Assembly: GCA_037693485.1 (NCBI GenBank)
Contig: CM075348.1
Location: 30,746,501 to 30,810,500, forward strand
Direction: 5' to 3'
DNA length: 64,000 bases
Origin: Kitagawia praeruptora
Taxonomy: Eukaryota > Streptophyta > Magnoliopsida > Apiales > Apiaceae
Shown here: positions 31,881 through 43,661 of the stretch, piece by piece
How positions within the stretch are numbered: position 1 is the first letter of the stretch
Layout of the letters: each line of letters begins with the position of its first letter
The notes under the pieces: generated by a model
The model's input: the letters and a program-made list of their open reading frames with translations, nothing else
The model's database searches: none
Told to the model about the DNA's origin: nothing
Made by a program: the position numbers and the translations under genes

Positions 31881-34736
31881 CACCCCCAAACTTAAACCGA
31901 TGCTTGTCCTCAAGCATAAACAATTACAACTAACTAACTAACTAGTACCACTTCCGTAGGTGATCACGGTTGCATTTGGCATATGCAACAAGCCCTTTAA
32001 ACCCCTAGGCAGCCCTAGTGGACGAGTAAGGTCTCGTGAGGGCCTATAGCGAATGTACCCACAAAATCCATTTAACCTAATGCAATGCAATGCATGAATG
32101 CAACTAATATGCAAATGCAATTAATCTAACCTACCATACCTTCAAATCCTCTCATGCCATATCAACTTAAGAATCAAAGTAAATACACAATGTCTTGGTG
32201 TCGAAAGTGCAAGTATTCACATAGTCTACTCAATGAACATGCATAAGTTCTCACAAGCCCATGTCAAGTGTAAGAATAAGTTAGTAAACATGCTAAGCCT
32301 ACAAGAGTACATCTTTGAGACAAAACTCGGGATCTCATACGCAAAAACAAGCAAACACTCACAATCCACTCACAAAAGAATTTTCACTCAAGAACAAGGG
32401 TAAGTGTATCACTCAATTCCAACAAAATCATAAGCATGCTTGACATTTGGTATCAATCTAACTCTTAACACAACATACATCAATGACGATAATCAAAAGG
32501 TCTTTAATTGGGTTGTAACGGGGTTAGGGACAAGGTATGTCAAATAAGCCAAAACAGGTGTAGTGTCAAAAGCTAGTAGGAACGATAATAAATCATACAC
32601 AACACCATATTTCCCCCCCATATAATTTTTACTAAAACAAACACTCGACTAGTCGACTAAAATAGGATCGCAACAAACACAAACATGCTCTCATAATATA
32701 TATTTTTTTTTTCTTTGTTTTTTTTTTCTTTTTCTTTTTCTTCTTTTTTTTTTTCTCTTTTTTTTTTCTTTCTCGAGAGCTAAATAGAACACAAACAATA
32801 ATATAAACAATAACAATGATCCCATAATTTATTACATATGTCGACTATCAAGTAAACAACCAAACCCAATTTCAATATTTCCCCCAAAAGTAAGAACAAC
32901 AATAACCCCTCCCTTGCACACCTTATTACTCCCTTAAGCACTCTACTAGCCTTTGACAATGTGGGTTCAAATTAATGTAAGGCCAATACAAGAAAAAGGT
33001 CTAGGCAAGTAATGTGGTATGTCACCGAAAAAATAGGATTAAGCTCAATGGGTTAACTAATTGATCATGTAAACATGGTGTGGTAATATGGGAAAATATG
33101 CGGTTATTCCTAATTGCCTTTATCATTTTAATCGTCAAATAATGTCATGCGTTTCAAGAAAGACCTCAAACAACTGCTAGCAATGCAAACAATCCGTGGA
33201 CACTCAAGCAAACGAATAAATTGCAAATAATATGCAATAAGGCTCAAAAACTCACTTGGTGGAAAAACATACTCAATCCCAAGCAAAAAATCTCTCTAAC
33301 GCACCACTTGTATTCAAAGCATGCAAACTAAATCATCTTGCACATATTCATGTCCTTCTAATCACTTACAACATTCAATAAGTCTACTAGCTTCAACTTA
33401 CTAGTGTATGTGTGTGCACAAGAACAAAGCATATCACTTCTCAATCAAAAGCGTCAACAACACAAAATTCCTATCAAGCATGGGTGCAAATGCAAACTAC
33501 TATGAACTCACATGATCTACGAAAATAAAAACAGAATGTCCTATATGAAACAAACGTAGATAACACGAACATATATGCATAAATACTACTACTAATATGC
33601 AAAGCATGAAATCCTACATGAACAAATAATACAACAACAACTACTAATCCCTCAAACCACCCCCAAACTTAAAATATTCAATGTCCTCATTGAATGGAAG
33701 TAAATACAAGGGATAGCAGAAAACATACCTGCAAGGCGCCTTAAATATCCGTCCCCATCGCAACTCAAACAAGCTTGTTCGGCAAAAATCCCCTTTTTAT
33801 AACAATTAGCATCACCTCTCCCAAGCTTAGAAGCCATAAGAATCAATACCCAACTCACAAGAAGCTCTACCAATAACCACCTCAAAAAATCCCACCAAAA
33901 ACCACCAAGCAGAATCACACCAAAAATACCCAAGTAACAGAAATAATACAAAAACCCCAATTTACAAGAACACAAATTCGTAATAAAATAGAGAAAAGAA
34001 TTCCCACTACGAATCAAAGAGGTGAACTTGTACTAATTTTCCCCCAAACTTGAATTTTTAAGAGATGTAGAGGAGGTAGATAATGAATTGGGTGTGTATG
34101 TATGGGTATATATAGGCCATGGAGTGATAGGATGAATATAAGAATTTTAATGTGAATAGGAAAAAATTTTGGTGGAAATTGGAATTTGATATAGGATAGA
34201 ACAAATATTTAATGGATAAAAGAAAAAAAAATTAGAAAAGAAATAGGAATTGGAATTTTTTTAAGGAGAGATGAGGGGTTTTGGAATTAAAATAGGAAAA
34301 GATTTAGGGAAGAGATGGGGATATAAAAAGATTTTGGGTTGATGGAATTTATTTTTTAATACACATAAACACTACAAACCTGCGGCATAACAGTGATAGG
34401 CTGATGAATTTTTTTTTTTCAATCCTACTCCACGCGCCAACTGCTTCAGTGAAGGGCAAACTGCCCCCTTTCCAGTAACGTGACAGCAAGCTGCGCCACA
34501 CAGGGGCAACTTGCTTCCTTTCCAGTTGCGCAGGCGCAACTTGCGCAACAGGCGCGTAAATTGCCCTGTAACGCAGGTTCCTCCTGCGTGACACCCAAAA
34601 AATTCGATTTTTTCATTTTTTTTTTTTTTTTTTTTTTCACAACACTCAAAAAATTTTTTTTTTCCTACACTAATGCATGGGTTGCCTCCCACGAAGCGCT
34701 TCTTTAACGTCAATAGCTTGACGTTACTTCCTCAAA
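31881..34736 (-). other. Gypsy-B polypurine tract and long non-coding 3' region
   Basis: The first bases (complement of AAGTTTGGGGGTG) form the polypurine tract abutting the 3' LTR. Then come 2.8 kb without coding capacity but very similar to 58604-60480 and 63084-64000: a conserved GTTGCAT..ATGCAAC hairpin (about 31968-31990), a CT/T-rich tract (32698-32775), and ATTCAATGTCCTCATTGAAT (about 33677-33696). Near 34440-34600 lies a GC-rich hairpin cluster (TTGCGCAGGCGCAACTTGCGCAA-like), then a T-run. Confidence 0.75.
34672..34731 (-). promoter_or_regulatory. Conserved double palindrome after the Gypsy-B gag-protease stop
   Basis: GGGTTGCCTCCCACGAAGCG, then GAAGCGCTTC (palindrome), then AACGTCAATAGCTTGACGTT, a perfect 8-bp stem with a TAGC loop, ending 6 bp from the gag-protease stop. 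The same block lies in Gypsy-C at 60426-60480 and, diverged, in Gypsy-A at 27123-27175. Function unknown; conservation in non-coding DNA suggests an RNA signal. Confidence 0.7.
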
Positions 34737-37415
34737 TCATGGCGGTTTCAAAAGAATAACCGAACCATCTTCAACAGACAAACCATTCATACGAACTTTG
34801 ACATCTTGGTTGCTCGCTTTCCACAAATTTCTTCCTTCAGACTTCAACCTAATTTTACTACCCAACGGCCAAATCTTCTTCTTTTTCTTTTTCACACCTC
34901 TAAAGTGCTTCTCCGACTCATCCGGCTGAACAAAAATTTCTTCTTCCTTATCATTGGCTTTCCACCTTCGCAACACGTTATCATGCCCCTCTTCAAAAAT
35001 CACTAGCTCATTATTCAAAAGGACATACCTCAAATGTGGTGGAAGTTTCCCAAGCTTGACATTCGAAAGATCACGAACCGAAGAACTGTCAATGGAATCA
35101 CTAATGGGATGCTTAAGCATGTGCATGTCAGATTTTTCACTCAATAACTGATCAAACTTCTTTCTCTGACCCGTATCAACTATATCCACACTGCAACATT
35201 CTTCATCCTCTGTCGGAAATTTCATTGCCTTGAACACATTAAAGGTGACACTCTGATCTTGCACCCTCATTGTAAGCTCTCCTTTTTGCACATCAATTAA
35301 AGTACGACCCGTAGCTAGAAAAGGCCTTCCCAAGATTATGGGAATCTTCTTGTCTTCTTCAAAATCCAAGATCACAAAATCAGCTGGAAATATGAGCTTA
35401 TCAACCTTTACCAAAACATCCTCCACTATGCCCCTCGGATAAGTGATAGATCGATCAGCCAACTGCAAAGAGATGTTAGTCGGCTTTGGCTCCGGTAGAC
35501 CAAGTTGCTTGAAAACAGACAAGGGCATGAGATTAATACTAGCTCCCAAATCACATAAACACTTGTTGAAAGAAAGGTTGCCAATAGTGCATGGAATAGT
35601 GAAACTTCCTGGATCTTTAAGTTTAGGTGGCAATTTCTGTTGCAACACCGCACTGCACTCCTCCGTTAATGCCACTATTTCAAAATCTTCCAACCTTCTC
35701 TTTCGTGACAAAATATCCTTCATGAACTTTGCATATCTCGGCATCTGCTCCAATGCTTCAACAAAAGGAATGTTAATGGACAGTTTCTTGAAGACATCCA
35801 TAAATTTCTGAAACTGTTTCTCTTGACTTTTCTTCAAACGTCCAGGAAATGGAGGAGGTGGATAGATCTGATTATTCATTGAAGATTGTTCCAGAGTAGA
35901 CTTTTCAACAGGTTTCTTGCTCTTCTCACCATCTAGCTGATCAGCCACTAAATCAGATTTCCCAATTTCGGGCACCGCAGATTTTTCAACTTGCTGATTC
36001 TGAACATCTACATCTTCTTCAGTTGCTGATTTAGGATCACTTGTGACTTTTCCAGATCTCAAAGTAACTGCATTGACCTGTTCTTTGCTTTCCCTCCTGC
36101 CTGGATTAGTCTCCGTATCACTAGGAAGAGTTCCTTGTTGCATATTTACCAAGGCACTTGTAATCTGCCCCAACTGAGTTTCCAAAACTTTCTGGCCAGC
36201 TTGTAGGTTCTTTATCATCACTCTCATATCATCTATCTCATTAGAAGATTGCCCCGCATGAGCCTGGGGTTGCTGCTGAAATCCCGGAGGTTGATATGGT
36301 GCCTTTGGAGCATAGGGCTGTTGATAGCCTTGATTGAACGGCTTCGCTTGCTGATACGACTGTTGAGTATTTTGATTGTTGCTCCAGCTAAAATTGGGAT
36401 GATTCCGATTATTAGGATGATAAGTGGCTGGAACTGGTGCAGCAGGTCTCTGGAAATTACTCACGAACTGTGCTGATTCAGAAGAGATAGCACACTGATT
36501 TGTCTCATGTTCGCCCGCACACAACTCACAAACACTAGCCACCTGCTGAACTCCATAATTAGCAAGAGAATCCACCTTCATAGCAAGAGCTTTCAACTGA
36601 GCTGTAATCATTGCAGCTGTATCTACATCAAAAATTCCTGCTGCCCTGCCTTGAGATAGCCTTTGGGTTGGATTTTGATATTCATTAGCAGCCATCATCT
36701 CTATAAGATCATAAGCTTCATCATAGCTCTTCGCCCACAGAGCTCCTCCTGATGCTGCATCTAGCAAAGGCCTAGACTGTGCTCCCAACCCATTGTAGAA
36801 CCCATTAATAACCATCCAATCAGGCATGCCATGATGAGGACACTTGCGTAACATCTCCTTGTAGCGTTCCCAAGCCTCACACAAGGTCTCGCCAGATTGC
36901 TGTTGGAATTGAGTCAACTGGTTCCTTAATGCTGCAGTTTTCGCCATAGGGAAGAATTTAGTAAGGAACTTCTGAGCAAGATCTTCCCATGTAGTAATGG
37001 AACCAGGTGGTAAAGAGTGTAGCCAGCTCTTAGCCTTATCCCTCAGAGAGAATGGGAAAAGCCTCAACCTGATAGCATCATCCGTCACACCATTACATTT
37101 GAAAGTGTCGCAGATTTCAATAAAGTCCCGAACATGCATGTTGGCATCCTCCGTAGAAGCACCCCCAAACTGGACTGAATTCTGCACCATCTGAATTGTG
37201 CCAGACTTGATCTCAAAGTTGTTTGCTGCAATAGCTGGTCTAATAATGCTAGACTGGATATCATTGAGTTTCGGCTGAGAATACTCCCTCAAAGCCTTAG
37301 CTGCTGCTGCTGCGTCTGCCATTGCTACTGTAGTCTCAGTTTCCTCGTTCTTATTATCCACTACAAGATCGTCTTCTGCCAGTTCTTCCAAACGAGCTTG
37401 TAAGCGTGTTCGCAT
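34737..37415 (-). CDS. Gypsy-B gag-protease polyprotein, 892 aa
   Basis: A single uninterrupted frame. Residues about 90-205 form a retrotransposon gag (capsid-like) domain (DTFKCNGVTDDAIRLRLFPF, then WEDLAQKFLTKFF and a GETLCEAWERYKEML motif). A CCHC-like knuckle CELCAGEHETNQC is at 296-308, followed by a Gln/Asn/Pro-rich linker. A retropepsin-like domain with DLGASINLMP at 622-631 and the flap-side ILGRPFLATG follows (DLGA instead of DTGA, usual in the Athila/Tat branch). The last 150 residues have no pol motif. Gag would form particles and the protease would cut it. The open frame and near-identical LTRs suggest a still competent partner of an autonomous element. Frames in the other five phases here are shadows. 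Confidence 0.95.
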   Translation of the reverse strand: MRTRLQARLEELAEDDLVVDNKNEETETTVAMADAAAAAKALREYSQPKLNDIQSSIIRPAIAANNFEIKSGTIQMVQNSVQFGGASTEDANMHVRDFIEICDTFKCNGVTDDAIRLRLFPFSLRDKAKSWLHSLPPGSITTWEDLAQKFLTKFFPMAKTAALRNQLTQFQQQSGETLCEAWERYKEMLRKCPHHGMPDWMVINGFYNGLGAQSRPLLDAASGGALWAKSYDEAYDLIEMMAANEYQNPTQRLSQGRAAGIFDVDTAAMITAQLKALAMKVDSLANYGVQQVASVCELCAGEHETNQCAISSESAQFVSNFQRPAAPVPATYHPNNRNHPNFSWSNNQNTQQSYQQAKPFNQGYQQPYAPKAPYQPPGFQQQPQAHAGQSSNEIDDMRVMIKNLQAGQKVLETQLGQITSALVNMQQGTLPSDTETNPGRRESKEQVNAVTLRSGKVTSDPKSATEEDVDVQNQQVEKSAVPEIGKSDLVADQLDGEKSKKPVEKSTLEQSSMNNQIYPPPPFPGRLKKSQEKQFQKFMDVFKKLSINIPFVEALEQMPRYAKFMKDILSRKRRLEDFEIVALTEECSAVLQQKLPPKLKDPGSFTIPCTIGNLSFNKCLCDLGASINLMPLSVFKQLGLPEPKPTNISLQLADRSITYPRGIVEDVLVKVDKLIFPADFVILDFEEDKKIPIILGRPFLATGRTLIDVQKGELTMRVQDQSVTFNVFKAMKFPTEDEECCSVDIVDTGQRKKFDQLLSEKSDMHMLKHPISDSIDSSSVRDLSNVKLGKLPPHLRYVLLNNELVIFEEGHDNVLRRWKANDKEEEIFVQPDESEKHFRGVKKKKKKIWPLGSKIRLKSEGRNLWKASNQDVKVRMNGLSVEDGSVILLKPP

Positions 37416-37524
37416 ACAAACTTAAGTACCTGAAACACCACGAAACAAACAAACTAAATAAGAATCTGAGTCAGTGAACGCTAACGACCACTGATGACAA
37501 GCACATAAACTAAAATAAAAACAC

Positions 37525-37554
37525 CGATGATCCCCGACAGCGGCGCCAAAAACT
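37525..37554 (-). promoter_or_regulatory. Gypsy-B primer binding site and leader start
   Basis: On the minus strand, 5 nt after the LTR end, reads TTTGGCGCCGCTGTCGGGGA, beginning at TGG as expected for pairing with a tRNA 3' CCA end. It is of the type seen in Athila/Tat Gypsy elements; I would guess an Asp-type tRNA but cannot verify that. Confidence 0.75.
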
Positions 37555-39051
37555 TGTTATGCAAAATTACGCAAGCGCATGTTGTCACAAGTAATATATG
37601 ATTAAATCAAGTTCGTTCCCACAGAGATCTAGAATGGTGTTCAATTCAATTAATGTACCTATGCACCAATGTATGGTTTTTATCCACTGCTAAGACAAAT
37701 AACAAATTGGATTACTAAATTAAACTAAGATGCAAATTATAAAACTAAGAATTAAATTAATTAATAAGAATAGAAATCGAGTTACTTATGAGAATTAAAA
37801 CATGGAACCCTAGTTTCATCATCTACTTCACTTAGAGTTGCAGCCTTTAATTACTATGTGCAATGGTTTTGATATCTGATCGGATAACACGAAACAAGTA
37901 TACGCTACCTGTCAGCATACGCATACCAAACTAAACATACATCCACAAAAGAGATAGAAGATGAATAGACACCAATTATGCTTAGACCCTATATGTCTAT
38001 AGAATTTGAAAACATAACGGTTGAAGAACAAGTTATCCATAAAGATCACATAGGGCGGTATAAGTATTTTCATCTCACACCACAACCATATTGATAAACA
38101 ATTATGAACCTATGCTAGCATGGCAAGTTCTAAATCTCAAGATCCACTTTCACTTCACAAGAGATTAACAATTCAATTTAGATGTTAGCTACGCATCCAA
38201 AAGCATTAAGATTAACCATACGAGGATATCAAGAATTCACCACACATAAATCTTTAAGGCATGCAAACTACTAAGCTACATAGATAAATTCACTAGGATC
38301 CCACGACAACGATTAGCCCATAATTGAACTGTTCATCATCGTGGGATTTGATGAAAACATGATAAATAACAAGATATGAATAAAAGACGTAATTATATTA
38401 ATAAACAAGAGTTTGAGAAAACAAATCTATAATCCAAAGTAACACAAAGGATGAAGTAGATCTAGATCCGTTGCTTGTCACGAGCGTTGAACCCTTCTCT
38501 CCTTTTCTCCCTTGCAAATCTAAGCTAGGTTACAAAATAATAAAACTATCATAATCTGTATATCTCTATTACAATGGTAGGATGTGTTTAAATAGGCTCT
38601 AAAAGTCTTGCCCAGCAAGAAAATACCCAAAATAGAGTTAAAACAGAATTTCTGCAAAAGACGTTTCCTAAACTGATTCTGTTTTCTTAAGGAAATTCGT
38701 AACTGACTTTTCTTCTGTTTTCCAGAGCCGTTCCAGACGTAATTGGACCTCTGGACCACCTTAGAATGATAGAGAATCTCGTTATCTTCGCGTGGACTGC
38801 TTACGGGCTGAAAACAGACTTATAGAACTCAAGATATGGCCCAAACAGTGTAGACTGCGCAACCCTTCTTAAAAACTCCGAATTTTAATCAATTAATTCC
38901 CAAAAAATAATAAAAGCATCCACCTTAGTCAACCTTCTCGTAAATCTGCACAACTAAGCAAAACACATCAAAACTACCAGAAACTTGAGCCCAAGACAAT
39001 CAATTTAAGCCAATTTAGAATGCTCCAAGTGGATATAAAAGCCACTTATCA
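37555..39051 (-). repeat. Gypsy-B 5' LTR
   Basis: 1497 bp, same length as the 3' LTR. The target duplication ACTGG follows at 39052-39056. Confidence 0.96.
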
Positions 39052-41844
39052 ACTGGTGTATTTTTTGGCAAAGGTTACTTGTCGGATGGATTATTTTTAA
39101 TAAATGTTGAGCCTGTTTTAGGCAGTTTTATTAATAATAATGTTGCTCCTTCTGTTAATTGTGTTGAATCATCTGATTTGTGGCACGCACGTCTTGGTCA
39201 CTTGAATTTTGGTGCTCTAAAGAATATGATGAACTTAGAGTTGATTCCAAAACATGCCATTGATAAGAAATCTAAATGTCAAGTATGTGTGACTGCTAAA
39301 CAAACTAGGAAACCCTTTCATAATGTTGTTAGGGATTCGAATTTGTTAGATTTAGTGCACACTGACATATGTGAATTTGGTGGTGTTTTGACCAAGGAAC
39401 ATAATAGATATTTCATTACCTTTATAGATGATTGTAGTAGATATTGTTATGTTTATTTGCTTAAACATAAAGATGAAGCACTAGATAAATTCATTATGTT
39501 CAAAACTGAAGCTGAAACACAAACTGGTAAAGTACTTAAACGTTTGAGATCAGATAGAGGTGGTGAGTATACGAGTAACTCGTTTAATGAATTTTTCAAA
39601 AGCAATGGTATAGTTCATGAGGTGACTCCACCATACACACCTGAGTCTAATGGGGTGGCAGAACAAAAGAACAGAACCTTTAAGGATATGATCAATAGTA
39701 TGATGATTAATTCTGGGTTGCCTAAGTACATGTGGGGAGAAGCTCTGAATACGGCTCGCCATATTCTGAATAGAGTTCCTCTGAAACATATGGACAAGAC
39801 ACCTTATGAATTATGGACAGAGAAAAGGACTAGTTTAAAATATCTTCGAGTGTGGGGGTGCCTTGCAAAGGTACTTGTCCCTGAACACAAGAGAAAGAAA
39901 CTAGGTCCGAAAACTGTTGATTGCATCTTTCTGGGCTATATTGAAACCACTACGGCTATGAGATTTTTAGTGTTAAAATCTGACATAGACGGAATAGTGG
40001 CTAACACTATAGTTGAATTTCGTGATGCAACATTCTTTGAGGATGTGTTCCCTATGAAGACTGGTATACCTCAGGGTAATACTGATGATGATCCCACTCA
40101 CACATCGAGGTCCATTCCTGATCATGTGGAAAGGATGACAAATGTGGGGGCAGGTCCTGATAATAGCTCTACTCCTGATGAAGTAGAGGAACCTAGAAGG
40201 AGTAAGCGTGCTAAGGTAGTCAAGGATTTTGGAAGTGATTTTATCACTTACAATATCGAGGATGAACCTTTAAGTTTTCGACAGGCCATGGATTCTTCAG
40301 AATCTAGGTACTGGAAAGGTGCTGTAAAAAGTGAAATTGACTCTATTGTTTCTAATGGAACATGGGAGTTGGTTGATCTACCTCATGGGTGTTCTACTAT
40401 AGGATGTAAATGGGTGTTCAAAAGGAAGATGAACCCGGATGGCTCAATAGATAAGTAAAAGGCTAGGCTGGTAGCTAAGGGCTTTAAGCAAAAGGAAGGC
40501 ATTGATTACTTTGACACATACTCTCCAGTTGCTAGAATGACAACAATCCGAATGCTTATAGCATTGGCTTCTGTACATGGTCTTATCATCCATCAAATGG
40601 ATGTAAAGACAGCTTTTCTTCATGGTGAACTTGAAGAAGAGATTTATATGGATCAGCCTGAGGGATTTGTTGCCTCTGGTAATGAGAGGAAAATATGTAA
40701 GTTAATCAAGTCTATATATGGCTTAAAACAAGCTCCAAGAGACTGGCATAAAAAGTTTGATGAAACTGTTTTAGAATCAGAATTTGTAGTTAATGAAAGT
40801 GACAAGTGTGTCTATTACATGGTGAAAGGAAATGAATGTATTATTGTGTGCCTGTATGTGGATGATATTTTGTTGTTTGGAACCAATATTGAGATTATTA
40901 ACGAGACAAAAAGTTTCTTGAAAAGGCATTTTGAAATGAAGGATATGGGAGAGGCTAGTGTGATTCTTGGAATCAAGTTGACTTAGTCAACTGATGGAAT
41001 AACCTTGTCACAATCTCATTATATAGAGAAATCTATACTTGAGAAGTATGGTTATTCAAATTGTAGAATCGCTAGTACTCCGTATGATCCTAAAATTGCC
41101 CTTGTCAAGAATAGTTCAGGAGTACCTGTGTCTCAGTTAAGGTATTCTCAGATTATTGGGAGTTTGCAGTATCTTGCTAATGGAACTAGACCAGATATTT
41201 CATATTCAGTGTCTAAGTTAGCAAGATATACAAGCTGTCCAAACCAGACTCATTGGGATGCTCTTGATAGAGTACTTAGATATCTGAAAGGCACCATATA
41301 TCTTGGTCTGCATTACAGGAGGTTTCCTGGAGTGCTAGAGGGATATAGTGATGCAAGTTGGATAGCTAAGAAGTCTGGTTCCAATGGAGTGACTGGATAC
41401 CTGTTTACCCTAGCGTGTGGAGCAGTGTCTTGGAAGTCTTCTAGACAGACTATTATAACTCGGTCTACCTTTGAGGCTGAGTTGTGTGCATTAGATGCCA
41501 CGGGGACTGAGGCTGAATGGTTACATGGACTTATGTCAATGTTACCTGTAGTAAGTCGTCCACTTCCTGCTTTTGCTGTTCATTGTGATAGCCGTACAAC
41601 TATCGACAAAATAAACAGCAAGAAGTACAATGTGAAAACAAAGAGACATATCCAAGTTAGACTGAAGTCTATAAGGGGTCTAATGTCTGAAAGGATTATT
41701 GCTGTTGAGTTTATTGGAACTCAAGAAAACCTAGCTGATCCTTTGACTAAAGGGCTTGAGCATGCTGTAGTCCTTAAGTCTAGGTTGGGGATGGGACTGA
41801 TAGCCCATAATAATTCATCTACAGCGGGAACCCAATACACATGA
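39052..41844 (+). pseudogene. Copia-in integrase-reverse transcriptase-RNase H, three frames split by stops
   Basis: Continues the frame broken by Gypsy-B. It has the GAG-pre-integrase HARLGHLNFG, an integrase core with D-D-E (HTDICEFGG, SDRGGEY, PESNGVAEQ), RT (KWVFKRKMNPDG, QMDVKTAFLHGELEEEIY, LYVDDILLFG) and RNase H (YSDASW, TRSTFEAEL, DPLTKGL). Two stops break it: TAA at 40456-40458, where the outer copy has TAT, and TAG at 40984-40986, where the outer copy has CAG. Frame is kept across both, so these are point mutations. Domain order IN-RT-RH defines Ty1/Copia. It cannot encode full pol without suppression. Confidence 0.95.
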
Positions 41845-42373
41845 GAGGAGATCCCTCGAAAGTGTATTCAATGTGGTAATAACAAGTTGTAAGGGTGAAT
41901 TGGTTGTACCTTTAACTATATAGATTGATACTTACGTATCTGGAGTCTATCCCCTGTAAACCTAAAAGGTACTGTCACTGCCAGAATAGCAAGATTTATT
42001 TGAACTCTGAATGGGGTCAAGTCATATGACGAGATGCTAGCAGTACATCTCTGGAGATGCCCAGCTAAGCGAATGTAATTGTGTGGTCGCAATTAGAGGA
42101 AAGGGTTATTCCTTGAAACATTCGACGAACAGGATCGAGACATGACCATTAACGTCTCAAAGCCGTAGATTGGCACCATAGCCTTTGATTTGTCGTCGTC
42201 TATGGAGTGTGGTTACACCAAACGGATAAAGATTTAAGGTGAAATATTCCATCCGAATCCGGTAGCCATCGAATTAGAGGACTTAGGAGGGTTCAAACCC
42301 GGAAGGGTACCTACTCTGAAAAACAAGTCATGATGAGAATCGATATGCATTTCTGTATGGATTCGTGGGGGAT
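41845..42373 (+). other. Copia-in 3' tail and polypurine tract
   Basis: About 530 bp of non-coding sequence between the pol stop and the 3' LTR. It is mirrored in the outer copy (43667-44131). It ends GGATTCGTGGGGGAT, the polypurine tract, directly before TGTTAG. Confidence 0.85.
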
Positions 42374-43661
42374 TGTTAGAAAATGGAAAGTTTGAGGCAT
42401 ATTTATAATATGTTCTTGATGTAATTTCCGGAAACTAACAAGTGAAGGTTGTTCCTTGTTATGAGGACTTAAACTTTCATGTTTGGATCTAAGACATTTT
42501 CTTAGAGGAATCCATAAATAAATTGAGTTGAAGTTGCTTGCTTGAAATGGGTTATGTGGGTTAGTTAGTTGAAATAACTTGAGTCCCACATAGAATTGGT
42601 AATGAGAGGTTGGTGGCTTTATATAGCTCCATGTGCAAGTGTAGTGTATAACTACTAAGGCATATGGGTGTGCATGGTTGTAGTGTGAGCCTCGCGCATA
42701 CACACACACACACACGCGCCGCCGCCGCCCGCCTCGCCACGCCACGCCACGTCACGACACGACTCGGGTCGGGTCGAAGGGCGATTTGGGCGAATGTATC
42801 GGCGTCTCGCGTACGCAAGGCGACCTGGGCGAGGAATTTTATTACCTGGAATATTGATTTATTTTAACAGGTTTCTGATTTATTTGTTATAGCAGTACTG
42901 GAAATGAATGGATCAGTATTGGATAAAATCCTGGACTGGATCAGTACTTGGAACAAATCCTGATGGACTTAGTCAGACATCAGATATTGATGGACTAAAT
43001 CCTGATGGATATCAGTTCCTGACGAGCATTGAATCCTGATCCTGACGGACATCAAATCCTGATGCTACTGATGGCCAGATCCTGACGCAGTTGTAATTGA
43101 AAAATAAATACTGATGCAGTTAATGAAATTAAATTAGAATATTTACTTTCCTTTTAAGTCATATCTCTTACTTTTTATTTTTGGGTATTATATATATCGA
43201 AGATATAACGTTAAGAAGAATACACGTTAAGGAAAACCCTTGTTCGTTCTTCTTCTCTGTTCTCTCTCGATACAAACAGATTATTTACATAATTCTTAGG
43301 CGAACTGAGGTGCTGGTCGTCGTTGATCTCAGGTGTATCTGTGAACACATTGATCGGAGCTGTTTTATCCTGGAAGTGTTATTGCAGCGACCCAACACAG
43401 CGTAAGTGGGGCAATAATCTCTTCAAGAACAGCCAAGTCTTCTCGAAGGGCTTGGTGACTCAGCTGTTCTTCTCTCTCTGATCAGTATTGCTAATAGCTT
43501 CTGTGGGAGATAAGTTGTTCTTACTTTTCTCGTTAATTACAGTCTCTAATTATATTCTTGTGTTGCCTTCGTGATTTGTTTCTGTTAATTGGTTTCATGC
43601 CTGTTCTTGTTTAATATATATCACTGCCTCATTGTTGCTGTAGTTTGTAATATACCCAACA
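42374..43661 (+). repeat. Copia-in 3' LTR (LTR-C)
   Basis: 1288 bp, TGTTAGAAAATGG...TATACCCAACA. TATA box TTTATATAG at 42618-42626, then a CA run and a CpG-rich block (42700-42835), about a dozen ATCCTGA/TCAGGA-like motifs (42900-43095), and the primer-like 17-mer AATAATCTCTTCAAGAA at 43413-43429. The first 140 bp differ at several sites from the three other LTRs. The target duplication GTAGG follows. Confidence 0.94.

Larger units (their letters stand above)
30384..39051 (-). mobile_element. Gypsy-B: young gag-protease-only Ty3/Gypsy element
   Basis: 8668 bp, flanked by ACTGG on both sides (30379-30383 and 39052-39056), inserted in Copia-in. The LTRs 30384-31880 and 37555-39051 are each 1497 bp. 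Reading them side by side I find one difference (A31745 versus G38916), so the insertion is very recent. The minus-strand order is LTR, primer site, gag-protease ORF (37415-34737), 2.9 kb non-coding, polypurine tract, LTR. There is no RT, RNase H or integrase, so movement would need enzymes from a related full element. The gag resembles the Athila/Tat branch. Confidence 0.95.
23066..43661 (+). mobile_element. Copia-in: inner Ty1/Copia element inserted into Copia-out
   Basis: Same family as the outer element, opposite orientation. Surviving parts: truncated 5' LTR (23066-23709), gag/protease fragment (29586-30383), integrase-RT-RNase H (39052-41844), 3' tail (41845-42373), 3' LTR (42374-43661). 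The second half of the 5' LTR, the primer site and the first part of gag (up to LPEKFQ) are missing and are replaced by hAT-like DNA and Gypsy-A. The target duplication GTAGG lies at 43662-43666, and, flipped, at 23002-23006. Confidence 0.88.
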
